NCBI RefSeq assembly: GCF_039724765.1
Contig: NZ_CP155729.1
Coordinates: forward strand, 3,605,501-3,669,500
Origin: Sagittula stellata E-37
Lineage (GTDB): Bacteria > Pseudomonadota > Alphaproteobacteria > Rhodobacterales > Rhodobacteraceae
Length of the DNA stretch: 64,000 nucleotides
Direction of reading: 5' to 3'
The position numbers were made by a program, and so were the translations under genes. Shown here one piece after another: positions 25,674 to 35,841 of the stretch. The notes under the pieces were generated by a model. It saw only the letters and a program-made list of their open reading frames with translations. It ran no database searches and had not been told where the DNA came from. Every line of letters starts with the position of its first letter. The first letter of the stretch is position 1.

Positions 25674-26582
25674 TCAGGGGTCGACGCTCGTCACTTTCGC
25701 ATAGCCCTCTCCGGTCCACCGCCAAACGCCAAATGGCATGTCCACCCCGCCGACCGGTTGCATCCACAGATCCGGCCACCCCTCGGTCCGATTTGCGCTA
25801 TCCGCCCAGATCACTGTCCCGACATGCTGCGCGATCTGCCACGCCGCTCCATCCTCGACGATGGCCAGGCTCACGGATGTTCCGGACGCGCCATACATCT
25901 CTGACGGGCCGGTCTCGATAGCCAGGAGAGCGACACCCTCGCTCACCGGCAGACGCGTTATGGACAAGATGCCATCGGGTCCGATGACCTCCAGCTGGTC
26001 GGCAAGTAGGACGGCCGCCCGCGACACGTCGTCGGCAGACCCCTTCCCTCCGAACATCGGCACGAAGCGGTCGGAAGTCTGCCCCGGAACGGGACGCTCG
26101 GTCCCAGCCTTGTCTTCCCCGCTTTTCCGGCACGCGTCTTGCACCCGCACCAGCGCCCTCGACGACCCTTTCAGAGGCAGAGGGAAAGACGCGATACGGC
26201 CCCTGTCCAATCCGACGGTCGCCAGAACGCCACGCCCGAGCGCCTCGACCAGAGCATCGTCACGGTCGGCATTGAAGTCAGACGCGGCAATCATACCGGA
26301 GATATCCATGTCGAGGGTGTAGGTCGTCCCGCCGATCGCAAGAGAGACGCCCAGCTGCCCGTCGTCCGGCATGTCTGGCAGGGTCATCGCCCATCCCAGA
26401 TCGCCCGCGTCGCACCTGAGGATGAGGCAGGCTTGGGCTCCGCCGATGGTCGTGCAACCCCGCGCGCCTTGCCCGATACCGTCGCCTTCACCAAGCGCGC
26501 CCCAATCTGCCAGCGCCTCCTGCACAGGCAAAATGCCCAGTGCCATTGCAATCACCGCTGATCGACAAAATGCCGAAGCCAT
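25674..26582 (-). CDS. Exported hypothetical protein of 302 residues
   Basis: The protein has a Sec signal peptide (SAVIAMALGILPVQEALA, cleavage near residue 25). The mature part contains WGALGEGDGIGQGARGCTTIGGAQACLILRC, a cysteine-rich start reminiscent of DUF1176 and invasion-associated-locus-B-like proteins, then no recognisable domain. AGGAG lies very close to the first ATG, so the start might be the later ATG at 26546, which would still leave the signal. It is single, convergent with mdh and divergent from sucC. Confidence 0.72.
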   Translation of the reverse strand: MASAFCRSAVIAMALGILPVQEALADWGALGEGDGIGQGARGCTTIGGAQACLILRCDAGDLGWAMTLPDMPDDGQLGVSLAIGGTTYTLDMDISGMIAASDFNADRDDALVEALGRGVLATVGLDRGRIASFPLPLKGSSRALVRVQDACRKSGEDKAGTERPVPGQTSDRFVPMFGGKGSADDVSRAAVLLADQLEVIGPDGILSITRLPVSEGVALLAIETGPSEMYGASGTSVSLAIVEDGAAWQIAQHVGTVIWADSANRTEGWPDLWMQPVGGVDMPFGVWRWTGEGYAKVTSVDP

Positions 26583-26684
26583 TCTCCTGCACGCTCCCCA
26601 TAAATCGCTCTCAGCCTAGGCCGCCGACGCCTTTGGGACAAGATAGCGCTTGATTCCTTGACAAACGCTAACACCGCCAATGCT

Positions 26685-26715
26685 TGTGATCACACTTTTC
26701 CGGGCTGTGATCACA
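26685..26715. promoter_or_regulatory. Double palindromic operator upstream of sucC
   Basis: Two perfect palindromes TGTGATCACA lie at 26685-26694 and 26706-26715, 21 bp centre to centre, about 115 bases before the sucC start. Both the motif and the spacing repeat the arrangement upstream of sdhC. On the downstream side both operators are followed within a few bases by TCGGAAA. Confidence 0.75.
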
Positions 26716-26828
26716 GATGTCGGAAAGTAACCCCTTTTTCACGTTCATTGGCATTTTTTGTTTAACCCCACCCGCAATGCGTGCCTATACCCGATGCAAA
26801 TCGCAGCAAGCACGGGGATCACGTACCC

Positions 26829-28022
26829 ATGAATATCCACGAATATCAGGCCAAGGCACTTCTGCGCAGCTACGGGGCTCCGGTGTCGGACGGACGCGTC
26901 GTCCTGAGAGCCGAAGAAGCAAAGACCGCGGCAGGTGCACTCGATGGCCCGCTCTGGGTGGTCAAGGCGCAGATCCACGCGGGCGGCCGCGGCAAGGGCT
27001 CCTTCAAGGAGGCCGACGCGGGCGAGAAGGGCGGCGTGCGCCTCGCCAAGAGCGTGGAAGAAGCGGCGGAAGAAGCCAAGAAGATGCTGGGCAAGACGCT
27101 CGTCACCCACCAGACCGGCCCGGCCGGCAAGCAGGTGAACCGCATCTACATCGAGGACGGCTCCGACATCGAGCGCGAGCTGTATCTTGCGCTGCTGGTG
27201 GACCGCCAGACTTCCCGCATCTCCTTCGTGTGCTCCACCGAGGGTGGCATGGACATCGAGGAAGTGGCCGCGAGCACCCCGGAAAAGATCCTGTCCTTCT
27301 CCGTCGATCCGGCCACCGGCTACCAGCCGTTCCACGGCCGCCGCATCGCCTTTGCGCTCGGTCTCGACAAGGCCGGCCAGAAGCATTGCGTGAAGCTGAT
27401 GGGCATCCTCTACAAGGCCTTCGTCGAGAAGGACATGGAGATGCTCGAAATCAACCCGCTGATCGTCCTGAAAGACGGCACGCTCAAGGTGCTGGACGCC
27501 AAGCTGGGCTTCGACGGCAACGCTTTGTACCGCCAGGCCGAAGTGGCCGAGCTGCGTGACGAGACCGAGGAAGATTCCAAGGAACTGCAGGCGTCGAAGT
27601 ACGACCTGAACTACATCGCCCTCGACGGCGAGATCGGCTGCATGGTGAACGGCGCGGGCCTTGCCATGGCGACCATGGACATCATCAAGCTTTATGGGGC
27701 CGAGCCTGCCAACTTCCTCGATGTGGGCGGCGGCGCGACCAAGGAGAAGGTGACCGAGGCGTTCAAGATCATCACCTCGGACAAGAACGTCAAAGGCATC
27801 CTCGTCAACATCTTCGGCGGTATCATGCGCTGTGACATCATTGCCGAAGGCGTCATCGCCGCAGTGAAGGAGGTTGGCCTGCAAGTCCCGCTTGTCGTCC
27901 GTCTCGAAGGCACGAACGTCGAGAAAGGCAAAGAGATCATTGCGAACTCCGGCCTGAACGTGATCGCCGCCGACGACCTCAAAGACGGCGCCGAGAAGAT
28001 CGTGAAAGCCGTCAAGGGCTGA
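26829..28022 (+). CDS. sucC: Succinyl-CoA synthetase beta subunit (ADP-forming)
   Basis: A 397-residue ATP-grasp subunit; with SucD it converts succinyl-CoA to succinate with substrate-level phosphorylation. It begins [19 protein letters not shown] and has [22 protein letters not shown] (metal ligands), [18 protein letters not shown] and [10 protein letters not shown] in order, and has the family length. The ribosome site is weak (GGGGAT), and the double palindrome lies upstream. A small membrane-protein gene separates it from sucD. Confidence 0.97.
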   Translation: MNIHEYQAKALLRSYGAPVSDGRVVLRAEEAKTAAGALDGPLWVVKAQIHAGGRGKGSFKEADAGEKGGVRLAKSVEEAAEEAKKMLGKTLVTHQTGPAGKQVNRIYIEDGSDIERELYLALLVDRQTSRISFVCSTEGGMDIEEVAASTPEKILSFSVDPATGYQPFHGRRIAFALGLDKAGQKHCVKLMGILYKAFVEKDMEMLEINPLIVLKDGTLKVLDAKLGFDGNALYRQAEVAELRDETEEDSKELQASKYDLNYIALDGEIGCMVNGAGLAMATMDIIKLYGAEPANFLDVGGGATKEKVTEAFKIITSDKNVKGILVNIFGGIMRCDIIAEGVIAAVKEVGLQVPLVVRLEGTNVEKGKEIIANSGLNVIAADDLKDGAEKIVKAVKG

Positions 28023-28211
28023 CCTGACCGCCGGCGGACCTCAGGGAATGCCGGCCGTCTCCCTTCCTTGCACAGGGACGATACATGACCCTCCCCTTCC
28101 ACATGTCCGCAGCAAGACGCCGCGACCGCTCTGGCGGTCGTGACGGCATTGCTTCCGCCGCGGAACCTGGAACGGGTTTTCAGGGTTGTCTCTTCAATGG
28201 AGGGAACTCGG

Positions 28212-28574
28212 ATGAACAAGATCTTACGTCATGGCGACCTGCCGGGTCGCGCGGCCCTGAAGCGGATCACCACGCCAGCGGCGAAGAACACGGACCGCTG
28301 GACGCCGTTGGTGTTTGGCGGCGCGCTGATCGGGATCGGTGCCGTTCTGCTGAAGGTCAAGCCGCGCATCGGCCATGTGCCGAACCCGACGCCGTTTACG
28401 GACCAAACCACATCCAAGCGCCGGCATATCAACGCGCGCAAGGCCCGCGACACGGTGAAGGCCTTCGCACCCACCAATGTCACCGACCAGATCGGTCGTT
28501 CGCTCGTTCTGGGCGGCACGGCTTTGCTGCTGACACGCCTGCTGGACGAAGCATCCGGTCGCGCGCGGCGGTAA
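28212..28574 (+). CDS. Small membrane protein between sucC and sucD
   Basis: A 120-residue protein beginning [19 protein letters not shown]. It has a hydrophobic segment at about residues 36-52 ([16 protein letters not shown]) and a weaker one near 98-110, with a basic region between. No domain recognised. The ATG at 28212 follows a strong GGAGGGAA. Its location inside the suc operon suggests co-transcription with succinyl-CoA synthetase, but no functional link can be read from the sequence. Confidence 0.75.
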   Translation: MNKILRHGDLPGRAALKRITTPAAKNTDRWTPLVFGGALIGIGAVLLKVKPRIGHVPNPTPFTDQTTSKRRHINARKARDTVKAFAPTNVTDQIGRSLVLGGTALLLTRLLDEASGRARR

Positions 28575-28731
28575 ACGTCCGAGCGTCCGGCGCCACTGAC
28601 ACGGCAAACATCACCCCGAGATGGGACCCGCAGGCACACGCCCGCGCGGTCCCGTTTGCATGTCCGGCCCGAGGCACTGGCGCCCGGGCCCCCGAAACCC
28701 CGTAATTCACTCCACGAAGAAAGCGTACATC

Positions 28732-29619
28732 ATGGCCGTTCTCATCGACGAAAACACCAAAGTCATTTGCCAGGGCTTCACCGGCTCGCAGGGCACTTTC
28801 CACTCGGAACAGGCCATTGCCTACGGCACCAAGATGGTCGGCGGCGTGACGCCCGGCAAAGGCGGTCAGACCCACCTCGACCTTCCCGTCTTCGACAGCG
28901 TGCACGAAGCCAAAGCCAAGACCGAGGCAAACGCATCGGTGATCTACGTGCCGCCGCCGTTCGCTGCCGACTCAATCCTCGAAGCGATCGACGCTGAGAT
29001 GGAACTGATCGTCTGCATCACCGAGGGCATCCCGGTGCTCGATATGATGAAGGTCAAGCGCGCGCTGGAGAACTCCAAATCGACGCTGATCGGCCCGAAC
29101 TGCCCCGGCGTCATCACGCCCGACGCCTGCAAGATCGGCATCATGCCCGGTCACATCCACAAGCGCGGCAAAGTGGGCGTCGTGTCCCGCTCCGGCACGC
29201 TGACCTACGAGGCCGTGAAGCAGACCACCGACGTCGGCCTCGGCCAGTCGACCTGCGTCGGCATCGGCGGCGATCCCATCAAAGGCACTGAGCACATCGA
29301 CGTGCTGGAATGGTTCCTGGCGGACGACGAAACCGAGGCGATCATCATGATCGGTGAAATCGGCGGATCGGCGGAAGAGGACGCGGCTGCGTTCCTCGCC
29401 TCCGAAAAGAAAAAGGGCCGCTGGAAGCCGACCGCCGGTTTCATCGCGGGCCGCACCGCACCTCCGGGGCGCCGCATGGGCCACGCGGGCGCCATTGTCG
29501 CCGGCGGCAAAGGTGGTGCCGATGACAAGATCGAAGCGATGAAGGCCGCCGGCATCGTCGTGGCGGACAGCCCCGCCACGCTCGGCGAGGCCGTGCTCGA
29601 AGCCATCAAGAATGGCTGA
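28732..29619 (+). CDS. sucD: Succinyl-CoA synthetase alpha subunit
   Basis: A 295-residue subunit that binds CoA and is phosphorylated on histidine. The CoA fold is [37 protein letters not shown] precedes RSGTLTYE, and the active-site histidine is in [16 protein letters not shown]. Length is typical. It forms the enzyme with SucC. Hairpins lie in the long gap after it. Confidence 0.97.
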   Translation: MAVLIDENTKVICQGFTGSQGTFHSEQAIAYGTKMVGGVTPGKGGQTHLDLPVFDSVHEAKAKTEANASVIYVPPPFAADSILEAIDAEMELIVCITEGIPVLDMMKVKRALENSKSTLIGPNCPGVITPDACKIGIMPGHIHKRGKVGVVSRSGTLTYEAVKQTTDVGLGQSTCVGIGGDPIKGTEHIDVLEWFLADDETEAIIMIGEIGGSAEEDAAAFLASEKKKGRWKPTAGFIAGRTAPPGRRMGHAGAIVAGGKGGADDKIEAMKAAGIVVADSPATLGEAVLEAIKNG

Positions 29620-29978
29620 CCGGATCGGGTGGCCCGCAAGGGACACCCGGCCCACCCGGACGGTGGAGGACGAATGCGACCGTTTCCGCGCTCTTCACTT
29701 CCCGACCTTAAGACAGGCCGCGTGCGACACCACGGATCGCCCGGGCCACACCCCAAGAACGAGCCCCGGGGAAAGGCGGGAGCGATGGATAGCATGGCAC
29801 ATCAAGGAGCCTGTTCCGTACGGACCGCACCGCCAGTGTGCGGCCTGTACGCATTCACGACATCGCAACCCGCCCCACTGACCGGGCAGATGGATGCGCG
29901 TGTCCTGGCGCGCCTTCGCCCGACCGTCGCTTCGCAATCCAACCGGTCGCCCGACCATTTCCCTCGGGGAGCCGTGCG
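29620..29978 (+). other. 359-base gap after sucD with two hairpins
   Basis: I see no convincing gene. Two structures stand out: a 10-base stem with a GCAA loop at 29626-29649 (one mismatch), right after the sucD stop, and a longer stem at 29817-29851 (13 of 14 pairs including a wobble). Neither has a U-tract. They may stabilise or punctuate the suc transcript ahead of the genes at 29979. Confidence 0.45.
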
Positions 29979-30443
29979 ATGATGTCGCCCGAACAACCGA
30001 AGAGAAGGGTCGGACTGCGCATCATCATCGCGTTCGTCGGCGTGGTCGGGGCTTTCATTCTGTGGGACGAACTCGTGCCGCGCGGCCCCGTCTCCGAAGG
30101 CATGCAGGCGCGGCTTCGCTGTGTCGCGAAATCGGTCGCTCTGCATCAGGCCCTGTTCTCCGCAGAGGAAGAGGGCATTGCGTTGGAACGCGACTTCCGC
30201 GAAGAATTCGATACGGTATTCAATGGGTTGCAACGTTTCCAGAGAGGCCTTGTCCGACGCGACGATCCCGGAAGACTCGCTTTCCGCCCGATCATGATCC
30301 AGGAGGAGGACGCCAAGGACGCGGCAATGGCAGAAGATCCGCAGGGATACCTCACCCGCGCATGGGCGGAACTGCAGGCCTGCTACGACGCGTTGTTCCT
30401 GCAACAGTCCGCTGGCCGCCAGATGCAGGAGGGCGTGGCATGA
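29979..30443 (+). CDS. Hypothetical membrane-anchored protein
   Basis: A 154-residue protein with one N-terminal membrane segment (residues 12-30, VGLRIIIAFVGVVGAFILW) and a soluble helical domain rich in Glu, Arg and Gln (FREEFDTVFNGLQRFQRGL). No domain recognised. GGGGAG lies 7 bases before the ATG at 29979. Its stop codon overlaps the start of the next gene as ATGA, so the two are translated together between sucD and sucA. Confidence 0.72.
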   Translation: MMSPEQPKRRVGLRIIIAFVGVVGAFILWDELVPRGPVSEGMQARLRCVAKSVALHQALFSAEEEGIALERDFREEFDTVFNGLQRFQRGLVRRDDPGRLAFRPIMIQEEDAKDAAMAEDPQGYLTRAWAELQACYDALFLQQSAGRQMQEGVA

Positions 30444-31129
30444 TCAACAGGTCACTTTCCATGTCTCGTTGCACGGCGGCCCTGACAGCGGCCCTGTGGT
30501 GCGTATCGCTGCCGGCCTCCGCGCAGGAGGACGACACCGCCGCCATGCTGGTCCAGTTCCAGAACGCGACCTGCGCCTCGCCCGTTGCCACGCCGCTGTC
30601 GCAGGTCGATTTCGGCAGCGACTGGCGAGAGGCGCAGGACGAAGACCGCGAAGCGTTGGTGGAGCTTCTGGCCGATTTCGCAACCCGGATCGATTTCCTC
30701 ACCAACCAGCAGGGCGATGCCGATCCGAAGGCGGTTCTGGCAGGTCACCGGCTGCGCTGGCAGCGTGCCATCCTCGCCACGGATCCCGCGGCACCGCAGG
30801 CCCGGATCATGCGGCACACCACCGTCGGTGCGTTGACCTCCGCCCTCTACGCCGAGCAGGCAGAGGGCGAGTCGATGCTGTCCTGCACGCTTGTCCTGCA
30901 GGGTCCCAGCGAAGACCTAGTCGACGGCCTTGCGCGTCGCTTCGAGGTCATGCCGGTTTACGAGAACGCCCTGACGCGCCACTGGCAGGCAAGGGACGCC
31001 GTGACCTCTCCGGACGGTGAAACCCGCGATGCCTTGCGCAGCCTGACCCTGCGTCTGTCGCCCGCCGACCAGTCGGTCACGCATGCGGTGCTGACCTATC
31101 GAACAACGCTTGCCCGTGGGGAGGAATGA
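30440..31129 (+). CDS. Exported hypothetical protein between sucD and sucA
   Basis: A 229-residue protein with a Sec signal peptide (SRCTAALTAALWCVSLPASAQ, cleavage after ASA near residue 28). The mature part is a soluble alpha/beta-looking protein with two cysteines and no named domain. The ATG overlaps the stop of the preceding gene. The pair at 29979-31129 lies between the succinyl-CoA synthetase and 2-oxoglutarate dehydrogenase genes, on the same strand. Confidence 0.75.
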   Translation: MINRSLSMSRCTAALTAALWCVSLPASAQEDDTAAMLVQFQNATCASPVATPLSQVDFGSDWREAQDEDREALVELLADFATRIDFLTNQQGDADPKAVLAGHRLRWQRAILATDPAAPQARIMRHTTVGALTSALYAEQAEGESMLSCTLVLQGPSEDLVDGLARRFEVMPVYENALTRHWQARDAVTSPDGETRDALRSLTLRLSPADQSVTHAVLTYRTTLARGEE

Positions 31130-31235
31130 GGATGCGCCCCTCCTCTCTCCCGGTCACAATCCTGTCGAGGGCCTTGCCTCCCTCGGTGAAACCCGGTCCC
31201 AACGAATACGGTCCCAACCCACAAGAGGTGCCCCA

Positions 31236-34202
31236 ATGACCGACCAAAGCCCGAACGACCTTTTCCGCGCCTCCAGCTTCATGCAGGGGCACAACGCGGA
31301 GTACCTGGAACAGATGTACGCCCGCTATGCCGCCAATCCGAGCGCGGTTGACGATGCCTGGGCGGCGTTTTTCAAACAGTTGGGCGACGATGAAACCTCT
31401 GTCCGGCGCGAGGCGGAAGGCCCTTCCTGGGCGCGCTCCGACTGGCCGCCCGCGCCGGAAGACGACCTTACAGCGGCCCTGACCGGCGAATGGCCGATGC
31501 CCGCCGTCCCGGCAGAGGCGAAGGGCGCCGCCAAAAAGATTGCCGCGAAGGCGAATGAGCAGGGCGTTTCCGTCTCGAACGAGGCGATCCAGCGCGCCGT
31601 TCTGGATTCGATCCGCGCGCTGATGCTGATCCGGGCCTACCGCATCCGCGGCCACCTCGCCGCCGACCTCGACCCGCTGGGTCTGCGCGACACGTCCAAT
31701 CACCCGGAGCTCGACCCGAAGTCCTACGGCTTTACCGAAAGCGACATGGACCGCCCGATCTTCATCGACAACGTTCTGGGGCTGCAGATCGCCTCCCTGC
31801 GCGAAATCGTGTCTATCGTGAAACGCACCTATTGCGGCACCTTCGCACTGCAGTACATGCACATCTCGGACCCGGAGCAATCCTCGTGGCTGAAGGAACG
31901 GATCGAGGGCTACGGCAAGGAGATCCACTTCACGCGTGAGGGGCGCAAGGCGATCCTCAACAAGATGGTGGAGGCCGAGGGCTTCGAAAAGTTCCTACAC
32001 GTCAAGTACATGGGCACGAAGCGGTTCGGTCTCGACGGCGGCGAATCCCTGATCCCGGCGATGGAACAGATCATCAAGCGCGGCGGCAACCTCGGACTGA
32101 AGGAAATCGTCATCGGGATGCCGCACCGTGGCCGCCTGTCGGTGCTCGCGAACGTGATGAACAAGCCCTACAAGGCGATCTTCAACGAGTTCCAGGGCGG
32201 CAGCTTCAAGCCGGAAGACGTGGACGGTTCGGGCGACGTGAAGTACCACCTCGGCGCGTCCTCCGACCGCGAGTTCGACGGCAACACCGTGCACCTGTCC
32301 CTGACGGCGAACCCATCGCACCTGGAAGCCGTGAACCCGGTCGTTCTGGGCAAGGTCCGCGCCAAGCAGGACCAGTTCGGCGACGTGAACCGGACGCAGG
32401 TCATGCCGATCCTGTTGCACGGCGACGCGGCCTTTGCCGGTCAGGGCGTCGTGGCGGAATGTTTCGCCCTGTCGGGCCTGCGCGGTCACCGCACCGGCGG
32501 CACGATGCACATCATCGTCAACAACCAGATCGGCTTCACCACCGCGCCGCATTTCTCGCGCTCGTCCCCCTACCCGACCGACAACGCGCTGGTGGTCGAG
32601 GCACCAATCTTCCACGTCAACGGCGACGACCCGGAGGCCGTCGTGCACGCCGCGAAGGTCGCGACCGAGTTCCGCCAGAAGTTCGGCAAGGACGTGGTCA
32701 TCGACATCTTCTGCTATCGCCGCTTCGGTCACAACGAGGGCGACGAGCCCATGTTCACCAACCCGGTGATGTACAACAAGATCAAGAAGCAGAAGACGAC
32801 GCTGACGCTGTACACGGAACGGCTGGTCAAGGACGGTCTGATCCCCGAGGGCGAGATCGAGGACATGAAAGCCGCGTTCCAGGCCAAGCTGAACGAGGAG
32901 TTCGAGGCAGGCAAAGTCTACAAGCCCAACAAGGCCGACTGGCTGGACGGTCGCTGGTCGCACCTCGACAAGCAGAAAGAGGGCAAGTACCAGCGCGGCA
33001 AGACGGCGATCAAGGAAGAGACCTTCCAGAAGATCGGCTCTGCCCTGACGACCGTTCCGGACGGTTTCCCGCTGCACAAGACCGTGGGCCGACTGGTCGA
33101 CGCACGGGCACAGATGTTCAAGACGGGACAGGGTTTCGACTGGGCGACGGCAGAGGCCTTGGCCTTCGGTTCGCTCCAGCTCGAAGGGTATCCCGTCCGT
33201 CTGGCCGGCCAGGACTCCACACGTGGCACGTTCAGCCAGCGCCACTCCGCGTTCGTCAACCAGGAGACGGAAGAGCGCTATTACCCGCTGAACAACATCC
33301 GCGAAGGCCAGGCCCGGTACGAAGTGATCGACTCCGCGCTGTCCGAATACGCGGTGCTGGGCTTCGAGTACGGCTACTCCATGGCTGAACCGAACGCCCT
33401 GACCCTGTGGGAAGCGCAGTTCGGCGACTTCGCCAACGGCGCGCAGATCATGTTCGACCAGTTCATCTCAAGCGGTGAATCGAAGTGGCTTCGGATGTCC
33501 GGCCTCGTCTGCTTGATGCCGCACGGCTTCGAAGGCCAGGGGCCGGAACACTCATCCGCCCGCCTTGAGCGTTTCCTGCAGCTCTGCGGACAGGACAACT
33601 GGATCGTCGCGAACTGCTCCACGCCCGCGAACTATTTCCACATCCTGCGTCGCCAGCTGCACCGGTCCTACCGGAAGCCTCTGATGCTGATGACGCCGAA
33701 GTCGCTTCTGCGCCACAAGCTGTGCGTCTCGGAGATGGAGATGTTCACCACAGGCTCGTCCTTCCACCGCGTCCTCTGGGACGACTCGGAAACCGGGCAT
33801 TCGGAAACCAAGCTGGTGGCGGACGACAAGATCAAGCGCGTCGTCATGTGCTCGGGCAAGGTCTACTTCGACCTCCTCGAAGAACGCGACGCCCGCGGTC
33901 TGGATGACGTCTACCTGCTGCGGGTCGAACAGTTCTACCCGTTCCCGGCGATCAGCCTCGTCAAGGAGCTGGAACGTTTCAAGCAGGCCGAGATGATCTG
34001 GTGTCAGGAAGAGCCGAAGAACCAGGGCGCCTGGTCCTTCATCGAGCCGAACATCGAATGGGTCCTTGGCCGCATCAAGGCCGAGCATCCGCGCCCGCGC
34101 TACGTGGGCCGCGCCACTTCGGCCTCGCCCGCGACGGGCCTGGCCTCCACCCACAAGGCACAGCAAGCCGCGCTTGTCGACGAAGCGCTGACGATCGAAT
34201 GA
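31236..34202 (+). CDS. sucA: 2-oxoglutarate dehydrogenase E1 component
   Basis: A 988-residue thiamine-diphosphate enzyme that decarboxylates 2-oxoglutarate and passes the succinyl group to the lipoyl arm of OdhB. The N-terminus (LFRASSFMQGHNAEYLEQMYARY) is the E2-binding helix; GMPHRGRLSVLANVMNKPY, HLGASSDREFDG and MPILLHGDAAFAGQGVV form the cofactor site, and SQRHSAFVNQETEERYYPL follows later. AAGAGG precedes the ATG. odhB begins 46 bases after it. Confidence 0.98.
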   Translation: MTDQSPNDLFRASSFMQGHNAEYLEQMYARYAANPSAVDDAWAAFFKQLGDDETSVRREAEGPSWARSDWPPAPEDDLTAALTGEWPMPAVPAEAKGAAKKIAAKANEQGVSVSNEAIQRAVLDSIRALMLIRAYRIRGHLAADLDPLGLRDTSNHPELDPKSYGFTESDMDRPIFIDNVLGLQIASLREIVSIVKRTYCGTFALQYMHISDPEQSSWLKERIEGYGKEIHFTREGRKAILNKMVEAEGFEKFLHVKYMGTKRFGLDGGESLIPAMEQIIKRGGNLGLKEIVIGMPHRGRLSVLANVMNKPYKAIFNEFQGGSFKPEDVDGSGDVKYHLGASSDREFDGNTVHLSLTANPSHLEAVNPVVLGKVRAKQDQFGDVNRTQVMPILLHGDAAFAGQGVVAECFALSGLRGHRTGGTMHIIVNNQIGFTTAPHFSRSSPYPTDNALVVEAPIFHVNGDDPEAVVHAAKVATEFRQKFGKDVVIDIFCYRRFGHNEGDEPMFTNPVMYNKIKKQKTTLTLYTERLVKDGLIPEGEIEDMKAAFQAKLNEEFEAGKVYKPNKADWLDGRWSHLDKQKEGKYQRGKTAIKEETFQKIGSALTTVPDGFPLHKTVGRLVDARAQMFKTGQGFDWATAEALAFGSLQLEGYPVRLAGQDSTRGTFSQRHSAFVNQETEERYYPLNNIREGQARYEVIDSALSEYAVLGFEYGYSMAEPNALTLWEAQFGDFANGAQIMFDQFISSGESKWLRMSGLVCLMPHGFEGQGPEHSSARLERFLQLCGQDNWIVANCSTPANYFHILRRQLHRSYRKPLMLMTPKSLLRHKLCVSEMEMFTTGSSFHRVLWDDSETGHSETKLVADDKIKRVVMCSGKVYFDLLEERDARGLDDVYLLRVEQFYPFPAISLVKELERFKQAEMIWCQEEPKNQGAWSFIEPNIEWVLGRIKAEHPRPRYVGRATSASPATGLASTHKAQQAALVDEALTIE

Positions 34203-34248
34203 ACCTACGGCCGCAAGGCTCAGGGGTATTGAAAAAGGAAGTTAAAAC

Positions 34249-35781
34249 ATGACCGAAGTACGCGTCCCCACCCTTGGGGAATCGGTGACCGAGGCCACCG
34301 TGGCCACCTGGTTCAAGAAGCCAGGCGACAGCGTTGCCGTGGACGAAATGCTGTGTGAACTGGAAACCGACAAGGTAACGGTCGAAGTGCCCTCGCCCGT
34401 TGCCGGCACCCTGTCGGACATCGTGGCAAAGGAAGGCGATACAGTGGGCGTCGATGCCCTTCTGGCCAACATCGCCGAATCTGGCAGCGCCGGCCCCGAA
34501 GAGACGAAACCCCGCGAAAATGATGCCGAGACAAGCCGGGGCAGCGCCTCCGGTGGCGGCGACAGCGTCGACGTCGTGGTGCCCACTCTGGGCGAATCCG
34601 TGACCGAAGCGACCGTATCCACCTGGTTCAAGAAGGTCGGCGACAGCGTCACACAAGACGAGATGCTCTGCGAACTGGAAACCGACAAGGTCTCGGTCGA
34701 GGTGCCCGCTCCGGCCTCCGGCACACTGACGGAGATCGTCGCCCAGGAAGGCGAAACCGTCGAAGCCAACGCCAAGCTTGCGGTGATCGCCTCCGGCGAG
34801 GGTGTTTCCGCCGCGCCGAAAGCAGAGACCGCACCGAAGGACACGCAGTACTCCACACCGCCCGCGGGCGATGGCGGGCCGGGCAAGGACATCAAGGACG
34901 GCCCGGCAGCCGAAAAGGCCATGGCCGAAGCAGGTGTTTCCCGCGATCAGGTCAAGGGCACCGGCAAGGACGGTCGCGCGACGAAGGCAGATGTGGCCGC
35001 AGCCGTGGCTGCCGCGAACGCTTCCCCTGCGACATCCGCTCCGGCCTCTGCACCGCGTGCGCCCGTCGCGGCCCAAGATGAGGCACGCGAAGAGCGGGTG
35101 AAGATGACCCGCCTGCGCCAGACCATCGCACGCCGCCTGAAGGACGCGCAGAACACCGCCGCGATCCTGACCACCTACAACGAAGTGGACATGACCGAGG
35201 TCATGGCGCTGCGGTCCGAGTACAAGGACCTTTTCGAGAAGAAGCACGGCGTTCGTCTGGGCTTCATGTCCTTCTTCACGAAGGCCTGCTGCCACGCGCT
35301 GAAAGAAGTGCCCGAAGTCAACGCAGAGATCGACGGCACCGACATCGTCTACAAGAACTTCGTGCACATGGGCATCGCGGCGGGCACGCCGCAGGGTCTG
35401 GTGGTTCCGGTGATCCGCGACGCCGACAGCATGTCTTTCGCGGAAATCGAGAAGGCGATCAACGAGAAGGGCAAGCGCGCCCGTGACGGCAAGCTGTCCA
35501 TGGCAGAGATGCAGGGCGGCACCTTCACCATCTCCAACGGTGGCGTCTATGGCTCGCTCATGTCCTCGCCGATCCTGAACCCCCCGCAGTCCGGCATCCT
35601 CGGCATGCACAAGATCCAGGACCGCCCGATGGTCATCAACGGCGAGATCAAGATCCGCCCGATGATGTATCTGGCGCTGAGCTACGACCACCGCATCGTC
35701 GACGGCAAGGGCGCAGTGACATTCCTCGTCCGCGTGAAAGAGGCACTGGAAGACCCCCGCCGCCTGCTGATGGACCTGTAA
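34249..35781 (+). CDS. sucB: 2-oxoglutarate dehydrogenase E2 (dihydrolipoamide succinyltransferase) with two lipoyl domains
   Basis: A 510-residue core subunit. Two lipoyl domains in tandem carry the lipoylated lysine in ELETDKV at residues 42 and 147; their opening sequences [13 protein letters not shown] are nearly identical. A peripheral-subunit-binding domain ([24 protein letters not shown]) follows, then an Ala/Pro linker and the catalytic domain ending in [13 protein letters not shown] with the active-site His. One lipoyl domain is usual in well-studied bacterial OdhB proteins. A terminator follows directly. Confidence 0.97.
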   Translation: MTEVRVPTLGESVTEATVATWFKKPGDSVAVDEMLCELETDKVTVEVPSPVAGTLSDIVAKEGDTVGVDALLANIAESGSAGPEETKPRENDAETSRGSASGGGDSVDVVVPTLGESVTEATVSTWFKKVGDSVTQDEMLCELETDKVSVEVPAPASGTLTEIVAQEGETVEANAKLAVIASGEGVSAAPKAETAPKDTQYSTPPAGDGGPGKDIKDGPAAEKAMAEAGVSRDQVKGTGKDGRATKADVAAAVAAANASPATSAPASAPRAPVAAQDEAREERVKMTRLRQTIARRLKDAQNTAAILTTYNEVDMTEVMALRSEYKDLFEKKHGVRLGFMSFFTKACCHALKEVPEVNAEIDGTDIVYKNFVHMGIAAGTPQGLVVPVIRDADSMSFAEIEKAINEKGKRARDGKLSMAEMQGGTFTISNGGVYGSLMSSPILNPPQSGILGMHKIQDRPMVINGEIKIRPMMYLALSYDHRIVDGKGAVTFLVRVKEALEDPRRLLMDL

Positions 35782-35791
35782 CAGTTAAAGG

Positions 35792-35825
35792 GTCTGGCGA
35801 GTCTTCTCGTCAGACTCTTTTCTTT
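35792..35825 (+). terminator. Terminator of the sucAB transcript
   Basis: A 10-base-pair stem with one wobble, a four-base loop and a TCTTTTCTTT tail lie 10 bases after the sucB stop. It should separate sucAB from the downstream genes and from lpd. Confidence 0.8.
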
Positions 35826-35841
35826 CGAAGAGGAGAATGAA

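Noticed and set aside
29629..29982. A possible gene in the gap after sucD
   Set aside because: The frame is rich in Pro, Arg and His without any domain, has no ribosome site, and runs across hairpins.
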